Origin: Crocinitomix algicola
GTDB lineage: Bacteria > Bacteroidota > Bacteroidia > Flavobacteriales_D > Crocinitomicaceae
NCBI RefSeq assembly: GCF_001661595.2
Contig: NZ_LYPF02000028.1
Location: 1-64,000, forward strand
DNA: 64,000 nt
Direction: 5' to 3'
In this document: positions 8,733 to 15,478 of the stretch, piece after piece
How positions within the stretch are numbered: the stretch's first letter is position 1
Layout: the number at the start of each line of letters is the position of its first letter
The notes under the pieces: generated by a model
The model's input: only the letters and a program-made list of their open reading frames with translations
Databases searched by the model: none
Told to the model about the DNA's origin: nothing
Position numbers and translations under genes: made by a program

Positions 8733-8764
8733 TACATTTGCATGTATCAATGTATTTTCATGCA
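8733..8764 (+). promoter_or_regulatory. Promoter and candidate operator of the ArsR gene
   Basis: TACATTTG at 8733-8740 matches the -7 consensus. It overlaps nested inverted repeats: ATACAT/ATGTAT (8732-8737, 8742-8747) and TGCATG/CATGCA (8739-8744, 8759-8764). The element ATGTATCAATGTATTT (8742-8757) recurs, split and inverted, before the monooxygenase gene. This is the expected layout of an autorepressor site. Confidence 0.5.
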
Positions 8765-9033
8765 TGAATTTAAAGCAAATTGAGAAAATATCGAAAGCGC
8801 TTGGTGATGTAAATCGATTGAAAATTTTGCGTTATATGCAAAAGCATAACGGTAAGGTGGAATGCACACAGGCCTGTAAATTATTAACGCTTGCTCAACC
8901 ATCAATAAGTCATCACATCAAAAAATTAGTAGAGGCTGATTTAATCTTACAGCATAAAGTTGGCCGGAATTATAACTATTCGCTCAATCAAAAGGTTTGG
9001 GATAAATACCAAAAATCACTGACCGAACTATAG
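8764..9033 (+). CDS. ArsR-family winged-helix regulator
   Basis: 89 residues, nearly all HTH_ArsR domain: SKALGDVNRLKILRYMQ opens it, and the recognition helix is LAQPSISHHIKKLVEADLI, followed by the wing HKVGRNYNYSL. Two cysteines in VECTQACKLL (C-x3-C) lie near the helix that binds metals in ArsR/SmtB, so thiol or metal sensing is possible, although the classic ELCVCDL motif is absent. The likely target is the monooxygenase gene downstream, because both genes share a candidate operator. Confidence 0.88.
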   Translation: MNLKQIEKISKALGDVNRLKILRYMQKHNGKVECTQACKLLTLAQPSISHHIKKLVEADLILQHKVGRNYNYSLNQKVWDKYQKSLTEL

Positions 9034-9046
9034 CTTTTTTTTACCT

Positions 9047-9088
9047 AAATACATTGAAAGTTTTAAATATATAAATGAATTGATACAT
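9047..9088 (+). promoter_or_regulatory. Candidate ArsR sites before the monooxygenase gene
   Basis: AAATACATT (9047-9055) and ATTGATACAT (9079-9088) are the reverse complements of the two halves of the element at 8742-8757. The second overlaps the ATG at 9087, so bound repressor would block expression. Confidence 0.4.
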
Positions 9089-10097
9089 GAAAAAAGATAT
9101 TTCCTACTCGGTTTTAGAACTAGCTATTATCGGAGAAAATAAATCATTAGCAAGTACCTTAGCTCATACTGTCGAACTTGCGAAATCAGCTGAAAAAGCT
9201 GGCTACAAACGCTTTTGGTTGGCAGAACATCACAATTCCAAAGCAATTGGAAGTAGCGCTACATCGATATTAATTGGAAAAGTGGCAGACCATACGAAAA
9301 CCATTCGTGTAGGCTCCGGTGGAATAATGCTCCCCAATCATTCTCCATTGATAATTGCTGAGCAATTTGGAACATTGGGCACACTTTACCCCAATAGAAT
9401 CGATTTAGGTTTAGGCAGAGCACCTGGAACAGATCAGGAAACTGCTCGCGCAATAAAATCCGATTTCTATCAAGCCGCAATGTCTTTCCCTCAAGAAGTA
9501 GAAAAAATCGAACACTACTTTGCTCCGCAAATGGACAATGTGAAAGTTCGGGCCAATGTTGCAGAGGGCGTGAATGTACCGATTTATATTCTTGGTTCGA
9601 GCTTGGATAGCGCACATTTGGCCGCTAAAAAAGGTTTACCCTACGCTTTTGCAAGTCATTTTGCGACACAACATTTAATGAATGCCATGGAGACCTATCA
9701 CCGAGAATTTCAACCATCGAAAATCTTATCAGCTCCTTATACTTTAGCGGGTGTAAATATCATTGTTGCCGATACCGATGAAGAAGCCGAAAGAATTTCT
9801 ACTACTTTATACAAAATGATTATCAGCCTCTTAACAGGAAAGAGAGGTTTTATGGAACCCGCAGCAGAAATGACTCCTCAACTCCGGGAGATGAAGAATC
9901 ACCCTTCGGTTCAAAACATGCTTAAATATTCATTTATCGGAAGTAAAACTACCGTTAAACGAGAAATTAAAGAGTTTCTAAATACAACACAGGTTAATGA
10001 ACTTATTGCCGTTACAAACACCTATGATTACAACGACCGTATAAAATCATATAATTATTTTGCGGAAATCATGAAAGAAATAAACGAGGAGGATTGA
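9087..10097 (+). CDS. LLM-class flavin-dependent oxidoreductase
   Basis: 336 residues of the bacterial luciferase-like superfamily, nearest in pattern to the YhbW-type group. Seen: the N-terminal strand SVLELAIIGENKS, the loop FWLAEHHNS, VGSGGIMLPNHSPL, and RIDLGLGRAPGTDQ. These are typical flavin- and phosphate-binding positions. The substrate is unknown; members use reduced FMN and oxygen on diverse compounds. It probably responds to the ArsR regulator upstream. Its last 276 bases are present again at 10741-11016. The gene abuts the convergent gene that follows without any gap. Confidence 0.9.
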   Translation: MKKDISYSVLELAIIGENKSLASTLAHTVELAKSAEKAGYKRFWLAEHHNSKAIGSSATSILIGKVADHTKTIRVGSGGIMLPNHSPLIIAEQFGTLGTLYPNRIDLGLGRAPGTDQETARAIKSDFYQAAMSFPQEVEKIEHYFAPQMDNVKVRANVAEGVNVPIYILGSSLDSAHLAAKKGLPYAFASHFATQHLMNAMETYHREFQPSKILSAPYTLAGVNIIVADTDEEAERISTTLYKMIISLLTGKRGFMEPAAEMTPQLREMKNHPSVQNMLKYSFIGSKTTVKREIKEFLNTTQVNELIAVTNTYDYNDRIKSYNYFAEIMKEINEED

Positions 10098-10577
10098 TTA
10101 TGCACTTAACATTGAAATAAGCCGATTGATATGGGGATAGTAAATGCTACCCCACATTGGTTTTTTTTCAAATTTAAATGTCTGAGATGAACCTGCGTCA
10201 TGAACAATCGGAATTGAAAATCCAGCCCATTTTTTTCCAGATTTTAACTTTAAACAATATGTTTTAGCTTCTTCTGTAACGTTAGTGGATATTAATACAA
10301 GTATAACTGCTAATCCAGATTGCAAGCCTCTAGGCCAACCAGTGTAGTGCTTTTCAGCATATTTAAATGAACGCTTTAAATAAGACTCGAGCATCGGAAC
10401 ATTTACCTCCTGATTGTCCAAGTCCACCGCTACAATAAACGTATTTAGCTGAGTAGCCATCCAAGACCATTTAAATTTCTTTTCATATCCAACAATAGCA
10501 TTATAATCATCTAATAAAACCTCAGCATGATAAATTCCTGCTTCTTTGAGATTCTTTTTGATTTTATCTATCTCCAT
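10098..10577 (-). CDS. Hypothetical protein inserted between duplicated flanks
   Basis: 159 residues, no signal peptide, one hydrophobic stretch (about 86-99, LQSGLAVILVLIST). Aromatic and basic residues are frequent. I do not recognise the family. Its stop codon directly follows the monooxygenase stop on the other strand. Upstream lies a 3' fragment of the 80-residue membrane-protein gene. It therefore occupies the slot that a different gene (11075-11749) occupies in the second copy of the duplication. Confidence 0.65.
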   Translation of the reverse strand: MEIDKIKKNLKEAGIYHAEVLLDDYNAIVGYEKKFKWSWMATQLNTFIVAVDLDNQEVNVPMLESYLKRSFKYAEKHYTGWPRGLQSGLAVILVLISTNVTEEAKTYCLKLKSGKKWAGFSIPIVHDAGSSQTFKFEKKPMWGSIYYPHINRLISMLSA

Positions 10578-10598
10578 AGTACTAAATTTTTTATTTTG

Positions 10599-10741
10599 TT
10601 AATGACGCCGCTCCATTTCAGTTTGTAACACTTTTGTTTGACTCTGGTCCCGCGTTAGTTTAAATATTAGAATTAAAGGAATAAGCGTTACCAAACCCCA
10701 TGTATTAGCAATTACACTGTAAATAATTATACCAATCATAA
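10599..10741 (-). pseudogene. 3' fragment of the 80-aa membrane-protein gene
   Basis: Bases 10599-10741 repeat 11824-11966 with about two mismatches by eye. This keeps the last 47 or so codons and the stop, but no start. The copy ends abruptly at 10741, where monooxygenase-derived sequence begins. It is a remnant of a tandem duplication. Confidence 0.88.
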
Positions 10742-11016
10742 TCAGTCTCTTAACGGGAAAGAGAGGTTTTATGGAACCCGCAGCAGAAATGACTCCTGAA
10801 CTCCGAGAGATGATGAATCACCCTTCGGTTCAAAACATGCTTAAATATTCATTTATCGGAAGTAAAGCTACCGTTAAACGGGAAATTAAAGAGTTTCTAT
10901 ATACAACACAGGTTAATGAACTTATTGCCGTTACAAACACCTCTGATTACAACGACCGTATAAAATCATATAATTATTTTGCGGAAATCATGAAAGAAAT
11001 AAACGAGGAGGATTGA
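10741..11016 (+). pseudogene. 3' fragment of the monooxygenase gene
   Basis: Bases 10741-11016 repeat 9822-10097 with about nine mismatches and no gaps by eye. The fragment holds the last 91 codons. A Met at 10771 could open an 81-residue reading frame, but it would lack the flavin-binding N-terminal two-thirds. Five of the differences change amino acids (Q/E, K/M, T/A, N/Y, Y/S), which fits relaxed selection. Confidence 0.88.
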
Positions 11017-11074
11017 TTAGTTTCTACTCTTTGTTAAAGAATAAAGGAGAGTACAATCCCCCTTTTGTAATTCT

Positions 11075-11749
11075 TTATTTTTTTTCAATTTTCTTTTCAA
11101 GCTCTTCCACTTCCTGTTTTTGCTGATTTAGCATTTCGCGCATTTTTTTAACTTTCTCTTCCGCCATTTTTATATTGTCATTCTTTACCTTCTCGTCTTG
11201 TGTCGAAAGTTCACCATTTTCTTTTTGCCTTTTCAGTTTTTCTTTTGCTTGTTTTATTTTTTCTTCAGAATCCTTGATCTTTTTTTCTTGCTCTTTAATT
11301 TGAGCTTCTGCTTCACGTTTTTTTTCAGCAGCTTGTTCTTTTGCCTGTGCTGCCCTATCATGACCGAATTCCTTCCCACTTAAATCACCCTTATTCTTTC
11401 CATATGCGTTACCTTTACCGTTATTCGATTTGTTATTTTTTACTTTTTTACTTGAATTATTATCTTTTTCTAATTCAACCTCCTCCTCTTTATCTTTCTT
11501 GATTACTTTCACTCCGGTTTCAGTACTTTCTTTTTTTTCATTTTTACTATTCTTGATAACCCTCCCTTTATCCTCATCTTTTTCAGCACCATCTTCTTTG
11601 TCATTCTTAATGACTCTCCCCTTCTTTGATGTTGGATTTTCCTGTTTTTGATTCTGTTCAACTTTTCCTTTTATCTTGCCTTTTTCCTGTGCATTCGAAA
11701 TAGTTGCAACAAGTAAAAAAGGAAGAATTAAAAACAATATACTTTTCAT
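11075..11749 (-). CDS. Secreted Lys/Glu-rich coiled-coil protein
   Basis: 224 residues with a signal peptide ending SNAQ. The first half is low-complexity and charged, with a repeated GRVIKN motif (twice, plus GVKVIKK). A central segment KGNAYGKNKGDLSGKEFG is the only ordered-looking part. The second half (about 130-224) is a long coiled coil rich in Lys, Glu and Gln. No family is assigned. It could be a periplasmic structural or cation-binding protein. It occupies the same slot, in the second duplication copy, as the 159-residue gene does in the first. Confidence 0.7.
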   Translation of the reverse strand: MKSILFLILPFLLVATISNAQEKGKIKGKVEQNQKQENPTSKKGRVIKNDKEDGAEKDEDKGRVIKNSKNEKKESTETGVKVIKKDKEEEVELEKDNNSSKKVKNNKSNNGKGNAYGKNKGDLSGKEFGHDRAAQAKEQAAEKKREAEAQIKEQEKKIKDSEEKIKQAKEKLKRQKENGELSTQDEKVKNDNIKMAEEKVKKMREMLNQQKQEVEELEKKIEKK

Positions 11750-11823
11750 CTTGTGTCTTTTTTTGTTTGTTAAATTGTATTAGAAAAATACTCCTTTTTT
11801 TTTAATAAAGCTAATTTATTCGA

Positions 11824-12066
11824 TTAACGACGCCGCTCCATTTCAGCTTGTAACACTTTTGTTTGACTCTGGTCCCGCGTTAGTTTAAATATTAGAATTA
11901 AAGGAATAAGCGTTACCAAACCCCATGTATTAGCAATTACACTGTAAATAATTATACCAATCATAAATCCTACAATAAGCGCTTGCAAAACATCCACTTT
12001 TTTAGATCGTTTCAATTCTAATTCAAGTTCACTGTCAGTCAGCTCTTTTAATTCTTGTTCTTTCAT
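11824..12066 (-). CDS. Small two-helix membrane protein
   Basis: 80 residues. An acidic N-terminal helix (KEQELKELTDSELELELKRS), two transmembrane segments (about 29-46 and 48-61) and a basic C-terminus ending MERRR. Function unknown. Its start overlaps the stop of the YcxB-like C-terminal gene by 4 bases (ATGA). The three genes esterase, YcxB-like and this one are probably one operon. The 3' end of this gene is duplicated at 10599-10741. Confidence 0.68.
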   Translation of the reverse strand: MKEQELKELTDSELELELKRSKKVDVLQALIVGFMIGIIIYSVIANTWGLVTLIPLILIFKLTRDQSQTKVLQAEMERRR

Positions 12067-12353
12067 TCAAATCTATCTTTTTTGTTAGTTAAGATCTTAT
12101 CTAATTCGATTAGCTCATCAACAACTTTCTCCTTCGGGATTATTATTGCGCTTAAATTGGTGTTGTATAAAAAATAATAACCCTCTGTTTCTACAATCTT
12201 TTCAAGACCTTCCCAGCTCATTTTAGATTCACTCGCCTCAAGTCTTTGAACAATACCATCCTCACTAAACTCAATTAAATGATTTCCCAGGAGATTTTTA
12301 TTTTTTCCTTCTTCCATCATTTTTTTTACCTTTTTCAACGTTAGTTTCATCAT
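12063..12353 (-). CDS. YcxB-like protein, C-terminal part (frameshifted)
   Basis: 96 residues as read from the first ATG. It carries the YcxB-like C-terminal domain: HLIEFSEDGIVQRLEASES, KMSWEGLEKIVETEGYYFLY, IIIPKE. Normal YcxB proteins have two transmembrane helices before this domain; here those are encoded just upstream in another frame (12358-12591). Dropping one base from the T7 run (minus strand of 12365-12371) joins the two as LFYPKRMMKLTLKKV without a stop. The most likely reading is one gene with a frameshift mutation or sequencing error. Confidence 0.7.
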   Translation of the reverse strand: MMKLTLKKVKKMMEEGKNKNLLGNHLIEFSEDGIVQRLEASESKMSWEGLEKIVETEGYYFLYNTNLSAIIIPKEKVVDELIELDKILTNKKDRFE

Positions 12354-12357
12354 CCTT

Positions 12358-12591
12358 TTAGGGTAAAAAAAGCACCCATAAAATCGAAAAAATTATTCCG
12401 AAACTAATCCCAAACACTGTTAGTCTACCGTTCAAAAAGTCAATTCCAAAAATGACTAAAAAGAAAATTGGCATCATCCATGTCACCAATAGTTTGGTTC
12501 TTTTAAAGGACTTGGAATGCTCCAAAAAAGAGCGCTGAAAAGCCAACCAATCCTTAATTTCAAACTTAAAATTTAATTCTAAATCCTTCAA
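12358..12591 (-). CDS. YcxB-like protein, N-terminal membrane part (frameshifted)
   Basis: The frame gives LNFKFEIKDWLAFQRSFLEH, then two transmembrane helices, and stops at LWVLFLP where YcxB proteins would continue. The TTG at 12591 overlaps the esterase stop (TTGA), which makes it the best start. The longer frame up to 12660 would lie inside the esterase gene. It belongs with 12063-12353. Confidence 0.6.
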   Translation of the reverse strand: MKDLELNFKFEIKDWLAFQRSFLEHSKSFKRTKLLVTWMMPIFFLVIFGIDFLNGRLTVFGISFGIIFSILWVLFLP

Positions 12592-13475
12592 CTGTTTAAC
12601 GCTTTTATGATTCGGACCATGGCTTGCTTTGCCTCTTTCATTACTGGTAAAATGGGCCAAATATGAGGCATATTTTCCTCCTCAATTAAAACCAGCTTTA
12701 CCTTTGCCGCCTTCATTTTTTCCATGGCAATATACTCATCTGGAGCCATAATATCCCTACCTCCTATAAATAAAATTACTGATGGAAAACTTTGAAAACT
12801 ACCATAAATGGGTGATATCATGGGGTCTGTTAGCGAAATATCTCCGGCACACATCCTTTTAGCACTTAAAATTCCTGCTATTGCCAGCATAGGGTCTCTT
12901 TTTTCGCGTTCCTTGATTTCTGGATTTCTTAAGCTTGCATCCATGACTGGCGAGATTAAAACTAGCTTTTTAGGCAAGGGTTTTCCATGCTTAATTAATC
13001 GCTGTGTTAATGCGATTAACAAGGTGGCCCCAACCGAATCTCCTAAAAAAATAATATTTCCAGCATCAAAACCTTCTAAAGCTTTATTATAAATAGCATC
13101 AATATTGGCCGAAATTTCTTCGATTTGCGACGCTGGCGCTTTCGGATAATTACATAACCAAATACGGCAAGATGTTTCTTCAGCTATGGTTTCAACTGCG
13201 TCCCAATGGTGTTGAGCCGGACCAGAAATAAAAGCGCCCCCATGCACAAAAATAACAAGCTTTTTGGACGCTTTGTGCATCGCTACTTCATGAATTGTAC
13301 TTCCTAATACCTCAAATTTTTTAGTTCCATATTCTTTAAAAAATTTCCCCTTAGGAACGATTACATCGTCCTTACGAATGCGCTTGTAATCTACTGGATC
13401 TCTTGAAAAATTCTTTTTAATCCCTTTCATACGAATCACCAAAAGGGTTAAATAATACGATAAGCTCTGTTTCAT
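12588..13475 (-). CDS. Alpha/beta-hydrolase esterase (HSL-like)
   Basis: 295 residues of the hormone-sensitive-lipase-like family. Visible: the oxyanion motif HGGAFISG, the nucleophile elbow GDSVGATLL (catalytic Ser), a probable catalytic Asp in GGRDIMAPDE, and His in NMPHIWPILP. It probably hydrolyses short-chain carboxylic esters in the cytoplasm. The first 25 residues are hydrophobic and basic but not a clear signal peptide. It is the first gene of a likely operon with the YcxB-like and 80-residue membrane proteins. Confidence 0.85.
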   Translation of the reverse strand: MKQSLSYYLTLLVIRMKGIKKNFSRDPVDYKRIRKDDVIVPKGKFFKEYGTKKFEVLGSTIHEVAMHKASKKLVIFVHGGAFISGPAQHHWDAVETIAEETSCRIWLCNYPKAPASQIEEISANIDAIYNKALEGFDAGNIIFLGDSVGATLLIALTQRLIKHGKPLPKKLVLISPVMDASLRNPEIKEREKRDPMLAIAGILSAKRMCAGDISLTDPMISPIYGSFQSFPSVILFIGGRDIMAPDEYIAMEKMKAAKVKLVLIEEENMPHIWPILPVMKEAKQAMVRIIKALNS

Positions 13476-13526
13476 TGGTTAATTTATTTATCCTAATGTA
13501 CAGAAATTTAGCGGGATAATAATGTT

Positions 13527-13871
13527 CTATTTTTTTGTATTATCGATTGCTACACGATGTTTAAGTCCAATAATTAAGGTGTGATTGTTTTCTATTTGCT
13601 TTTCATTCAGCACTAAAAATTGATTTAAATAGCCAGTAGTAAAAATAAAATTTTGAGAAATTCGAAACTCCATCCCAAAATAACCTCTATTCTGGTTAAA
13701 AAACCTATTGTTCACTACCTTTCCGAAATTTAAAAAAACAGTATTTGAACAGGATATAGAAAAATAATTGTTGAGCGGTCGTTTAATAGAAAACTTTAAT
13801 CGCATTCGATTTGTAATAACGGATTTCGCGCTATTGTTTACCAAAATAAAATTCAAATGGCTTAATCTCAA
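13527..13871 (-). pseudogene. DUF2490 C-terminal remnant
   Basis: 114 residues resembling the last half of DUF2490 outer-membrane proteins (RMRLKFSIKRPL, NTVFLNFG, FFNQNRGYFGMEFRISQN, TTGYLNQFL, NNHTLIIGL). The family normally has about 220 residues with a signal peptide. Neither the N-terminal half nor a signal peptide is present, and nothing similar appears upstream. It is probably a truncated leftover. Assignment to DUF2490 is from remembered family pattern. Confidence 0.55.
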
Positions 13872-13929
13872 AAGGGTTTTTAATTATTTTCGTTATTTAC
13901 TGCATGAATACTTCAAAACCAATTAATAA

Positions 13930-14511
13930 GTGAACTTAGAAGAAATTTTAGATAAAATTGAGCAGTCTTATTGTCCGATTAACAAAGCATGCCGACAAGA
14001 ATTTATTGAGAGTTCAGCAATAAAAACATTTGAAAAAGGAGAAATTGTCGTTCGGGAAGGACAATTCTCTAAAAAAGCTTTTCTGATTATAAAAGGATGT
14101 TCACGAGCGTATTACATCAAAGATGGAAAAGACATATCTGATTGGTTTACTTTTGAACATCAATTTATGGCTTCTATAATTAGCTTTTTTAGCAATGAGC
14201 CTAGCCCTCATTATGTCGAGTTTATTGAAGACGCTGTCGCAATTGAGTTTTCTAAAGATACCGTAAATCGCCTTTCCGAAAAATATCACGATTTCGAACG
14301 CCTCATTGGAAAGGTGGTTACCGAAACAATGTTGGGACTTTGTGAACGACTGCATATTATTCAATTCTCCAAAGCTGAGGAACGTTATTTACACTTGCTG
14401 CGCATTCATCCTGACATCACTCAAAGAATGCCTTTAACCCATATCGCTTCTTATTTGGGTATAACGTTAGAGACGTTAAGTCGAATTCGTAGTAAGACAA
14501 TGCGAATTTGA
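13930..14511 (+). CDS. Crp/Fnr-family transcriptional regulator
   Basis: 193 residues. Cyclic-nucleotide-binding-like beta-roll at about 25-115 (EKGEIVVREGQFSKKAFLIIKGCSRAYY), then a long dimer helix, then a winged helix with LTHIASYLGITLETLSRIRS. Fnr-type Fe-S cysteines are absent, so the effector is unknown. The frame starts at GTG (13930); no ATG is near. It stands before a small membrane protein (11-base gap) and a flavoprotein, which it may regulate. Confidence 0.85.
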   Translation: MNLEEILDKIEQSYCPINKACRQEFIESSAIKTFEKGEIVVREGQFSKKAFLIIKGCSRAYYIKDGKDISDWFTFEHQFMASIISFFSNEPSPHYVEFIEDAVAIEFSKDTVNRLSEKYHDFERLIGKVVTETMLGLCERLHIIQFSKAEERYLHLLRIHPDITQRMPLTHIASYLGITLETLSRIRSKTMRI

Positions 14512-14521
14512 TTTAAATCAA

Positions 14522-14893
14522 ATGAATCCACTTCCATTAGACCAAACTTTGTCAAAAAATAATCTTATGGAAGTTAAACATACTAAGCGACAATCAATTT
14601 GGGGCAAACATTGGGCATCCTTCAGAAAATGGTTCTACCCGACCTGGTTTTGTTATGAAACAACAATTCGTTTTTACGACTATTCTAATCCGGTGTATGA
14701 CTATTTTATAAGTCAAGGGGATAATTTAGGGATTCATTGGGCTTTAATTTTAGCCATTTTACTGAGTTGTTTAACTTTTATCATTTGTTTTTTCTTCTTA
14801 ACTGTTCCGGGTTCAATAGCCTTATTCAGGTATTTTAAAAACCACACTCTTGAATCTAACACCTTTGAACAAAAACTTAAAACCTTTTTCTAA
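14522..14893 (+). CDS. Small membrane protein of unknown function
   Basis: 123 residues with one clear transmembrane region (about 75-100, WALILAILLSCLTFIICFFFL). The N-terminal half is rich in Trp, Tyr and basic residues. A second Met at codon 16 (14567) is an alternative start. It lies 11 bases after the Crp/Fnr gene and 4 bases before the flavoprotein gene, so a three-gene unit is likely. Confidence 0.6.
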   Translation: MNPLPLDQTLSKNNLMEVKHTKRQSIWGKHWASFRKWFYPTWFCYETTIRFYDYSNPVYDYFISQGDNLGIHWALILAILLSCLTFIICFFFLTVPGSIALFRYFKNHTLESNTFEQKLKTFF

Positions 14894-14897
14894 CACC

Positions 14898-15476
14898 ATG
14901 AAAAATATCTTAATCATTAACGGTCATCCCGATAAAGAAAGTTTTAACGCGGCCCTTTCTAAAGCCTATTTAAAAGGAGTTAAAAAAACTAAGTCCGAAA
15001 TAAAAACAATCGATATTCGCGATTTAAATTTTAATCCAAACCTCGAATTTGGTTATCGGAAAAGAACTGAATTAGAACCCGATTTACTAAAGGCACAAGA
15101 GTTCTTAAAATGGGCCGATCATATTGTGTGGGTCTACCCTGTTTGGTGGGGATCAATTCCTGCGATTATGAAAGGATTTCTAGATCGGGTTTTATTACCG
15201 GGTTTCGCATTTGCAAAACGCAAGGACTCTCTTTGGTGGGATAAACTTTTCAAGTACAAAACTTCAAGAATTATTTGCACAATGGACCAGCCTACCTGGT
15301 ATTATAGGTGGTTTTATGGTAGACCAAGTCATAAAGCCATGAAAAAATTAACCTTGAATTTTATAGGAATTAAATCTGTCAAAATCACCGCTATTGGACC
15401 GGTGCGTTTGTCGAAGGATGAATTTAGAGCCAAATGGTTAAAAAAAATTGAAAAATTAGGTGCCTTTCAAAAATAA
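14898..15476 (+). CDS. NAD(P)H dehydrogenase (quinone)-like flavoprotein
   Basis: 192 residues with the flavodoxin-like fold of the NQO1/KefF/MdaB group: ILIINGHPDKESFNAAL at the start, WADHIVWVYPVWWGSIPAIM forming the flavin-contact loop, and FLDRVLLPGFAF. It probably reduces quinones or other electrophiles using NAD(P)H and FMN or FAD. The ATG at 14898 gives the conserved N-terminus. It ends 2 bases before the end of the convergent outer-membrane gene. Confidence 0.88.
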   Translation: MKNILIINGHPDKESFNAALSKAYLKGVKKTKSEIKTIDIRDLNFNPNLEFGYRKRTELEPDLLKAQEFLKWADHIVWVYPVWWGSIPAIMKGFLDRVLLPGFAFAKRKDSLWWDKLFKYKTSRIICTMDQPTWYYRWFYGRPSHKAMKKLTLNFIGIKSVKITAIGPVRLSKDEFRAKWLKKIEKLGAFQK

Positions 15477-15478
15477 AA

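Noticed and set aside
10771-11016. A separate 81-residue protein
   Set aside because: It is the C-terminal end of the monooxygenase copied at 10741; the flavin-binding part is missing and substitutions look unconstrained.
12358-12371. Programmed +1 frameshift in the YcxB-like gene
   Set aside because: A CCC-TAA site could allow it, but a single-base change in a T7 run explains the split more simply; kept as a secondary option.
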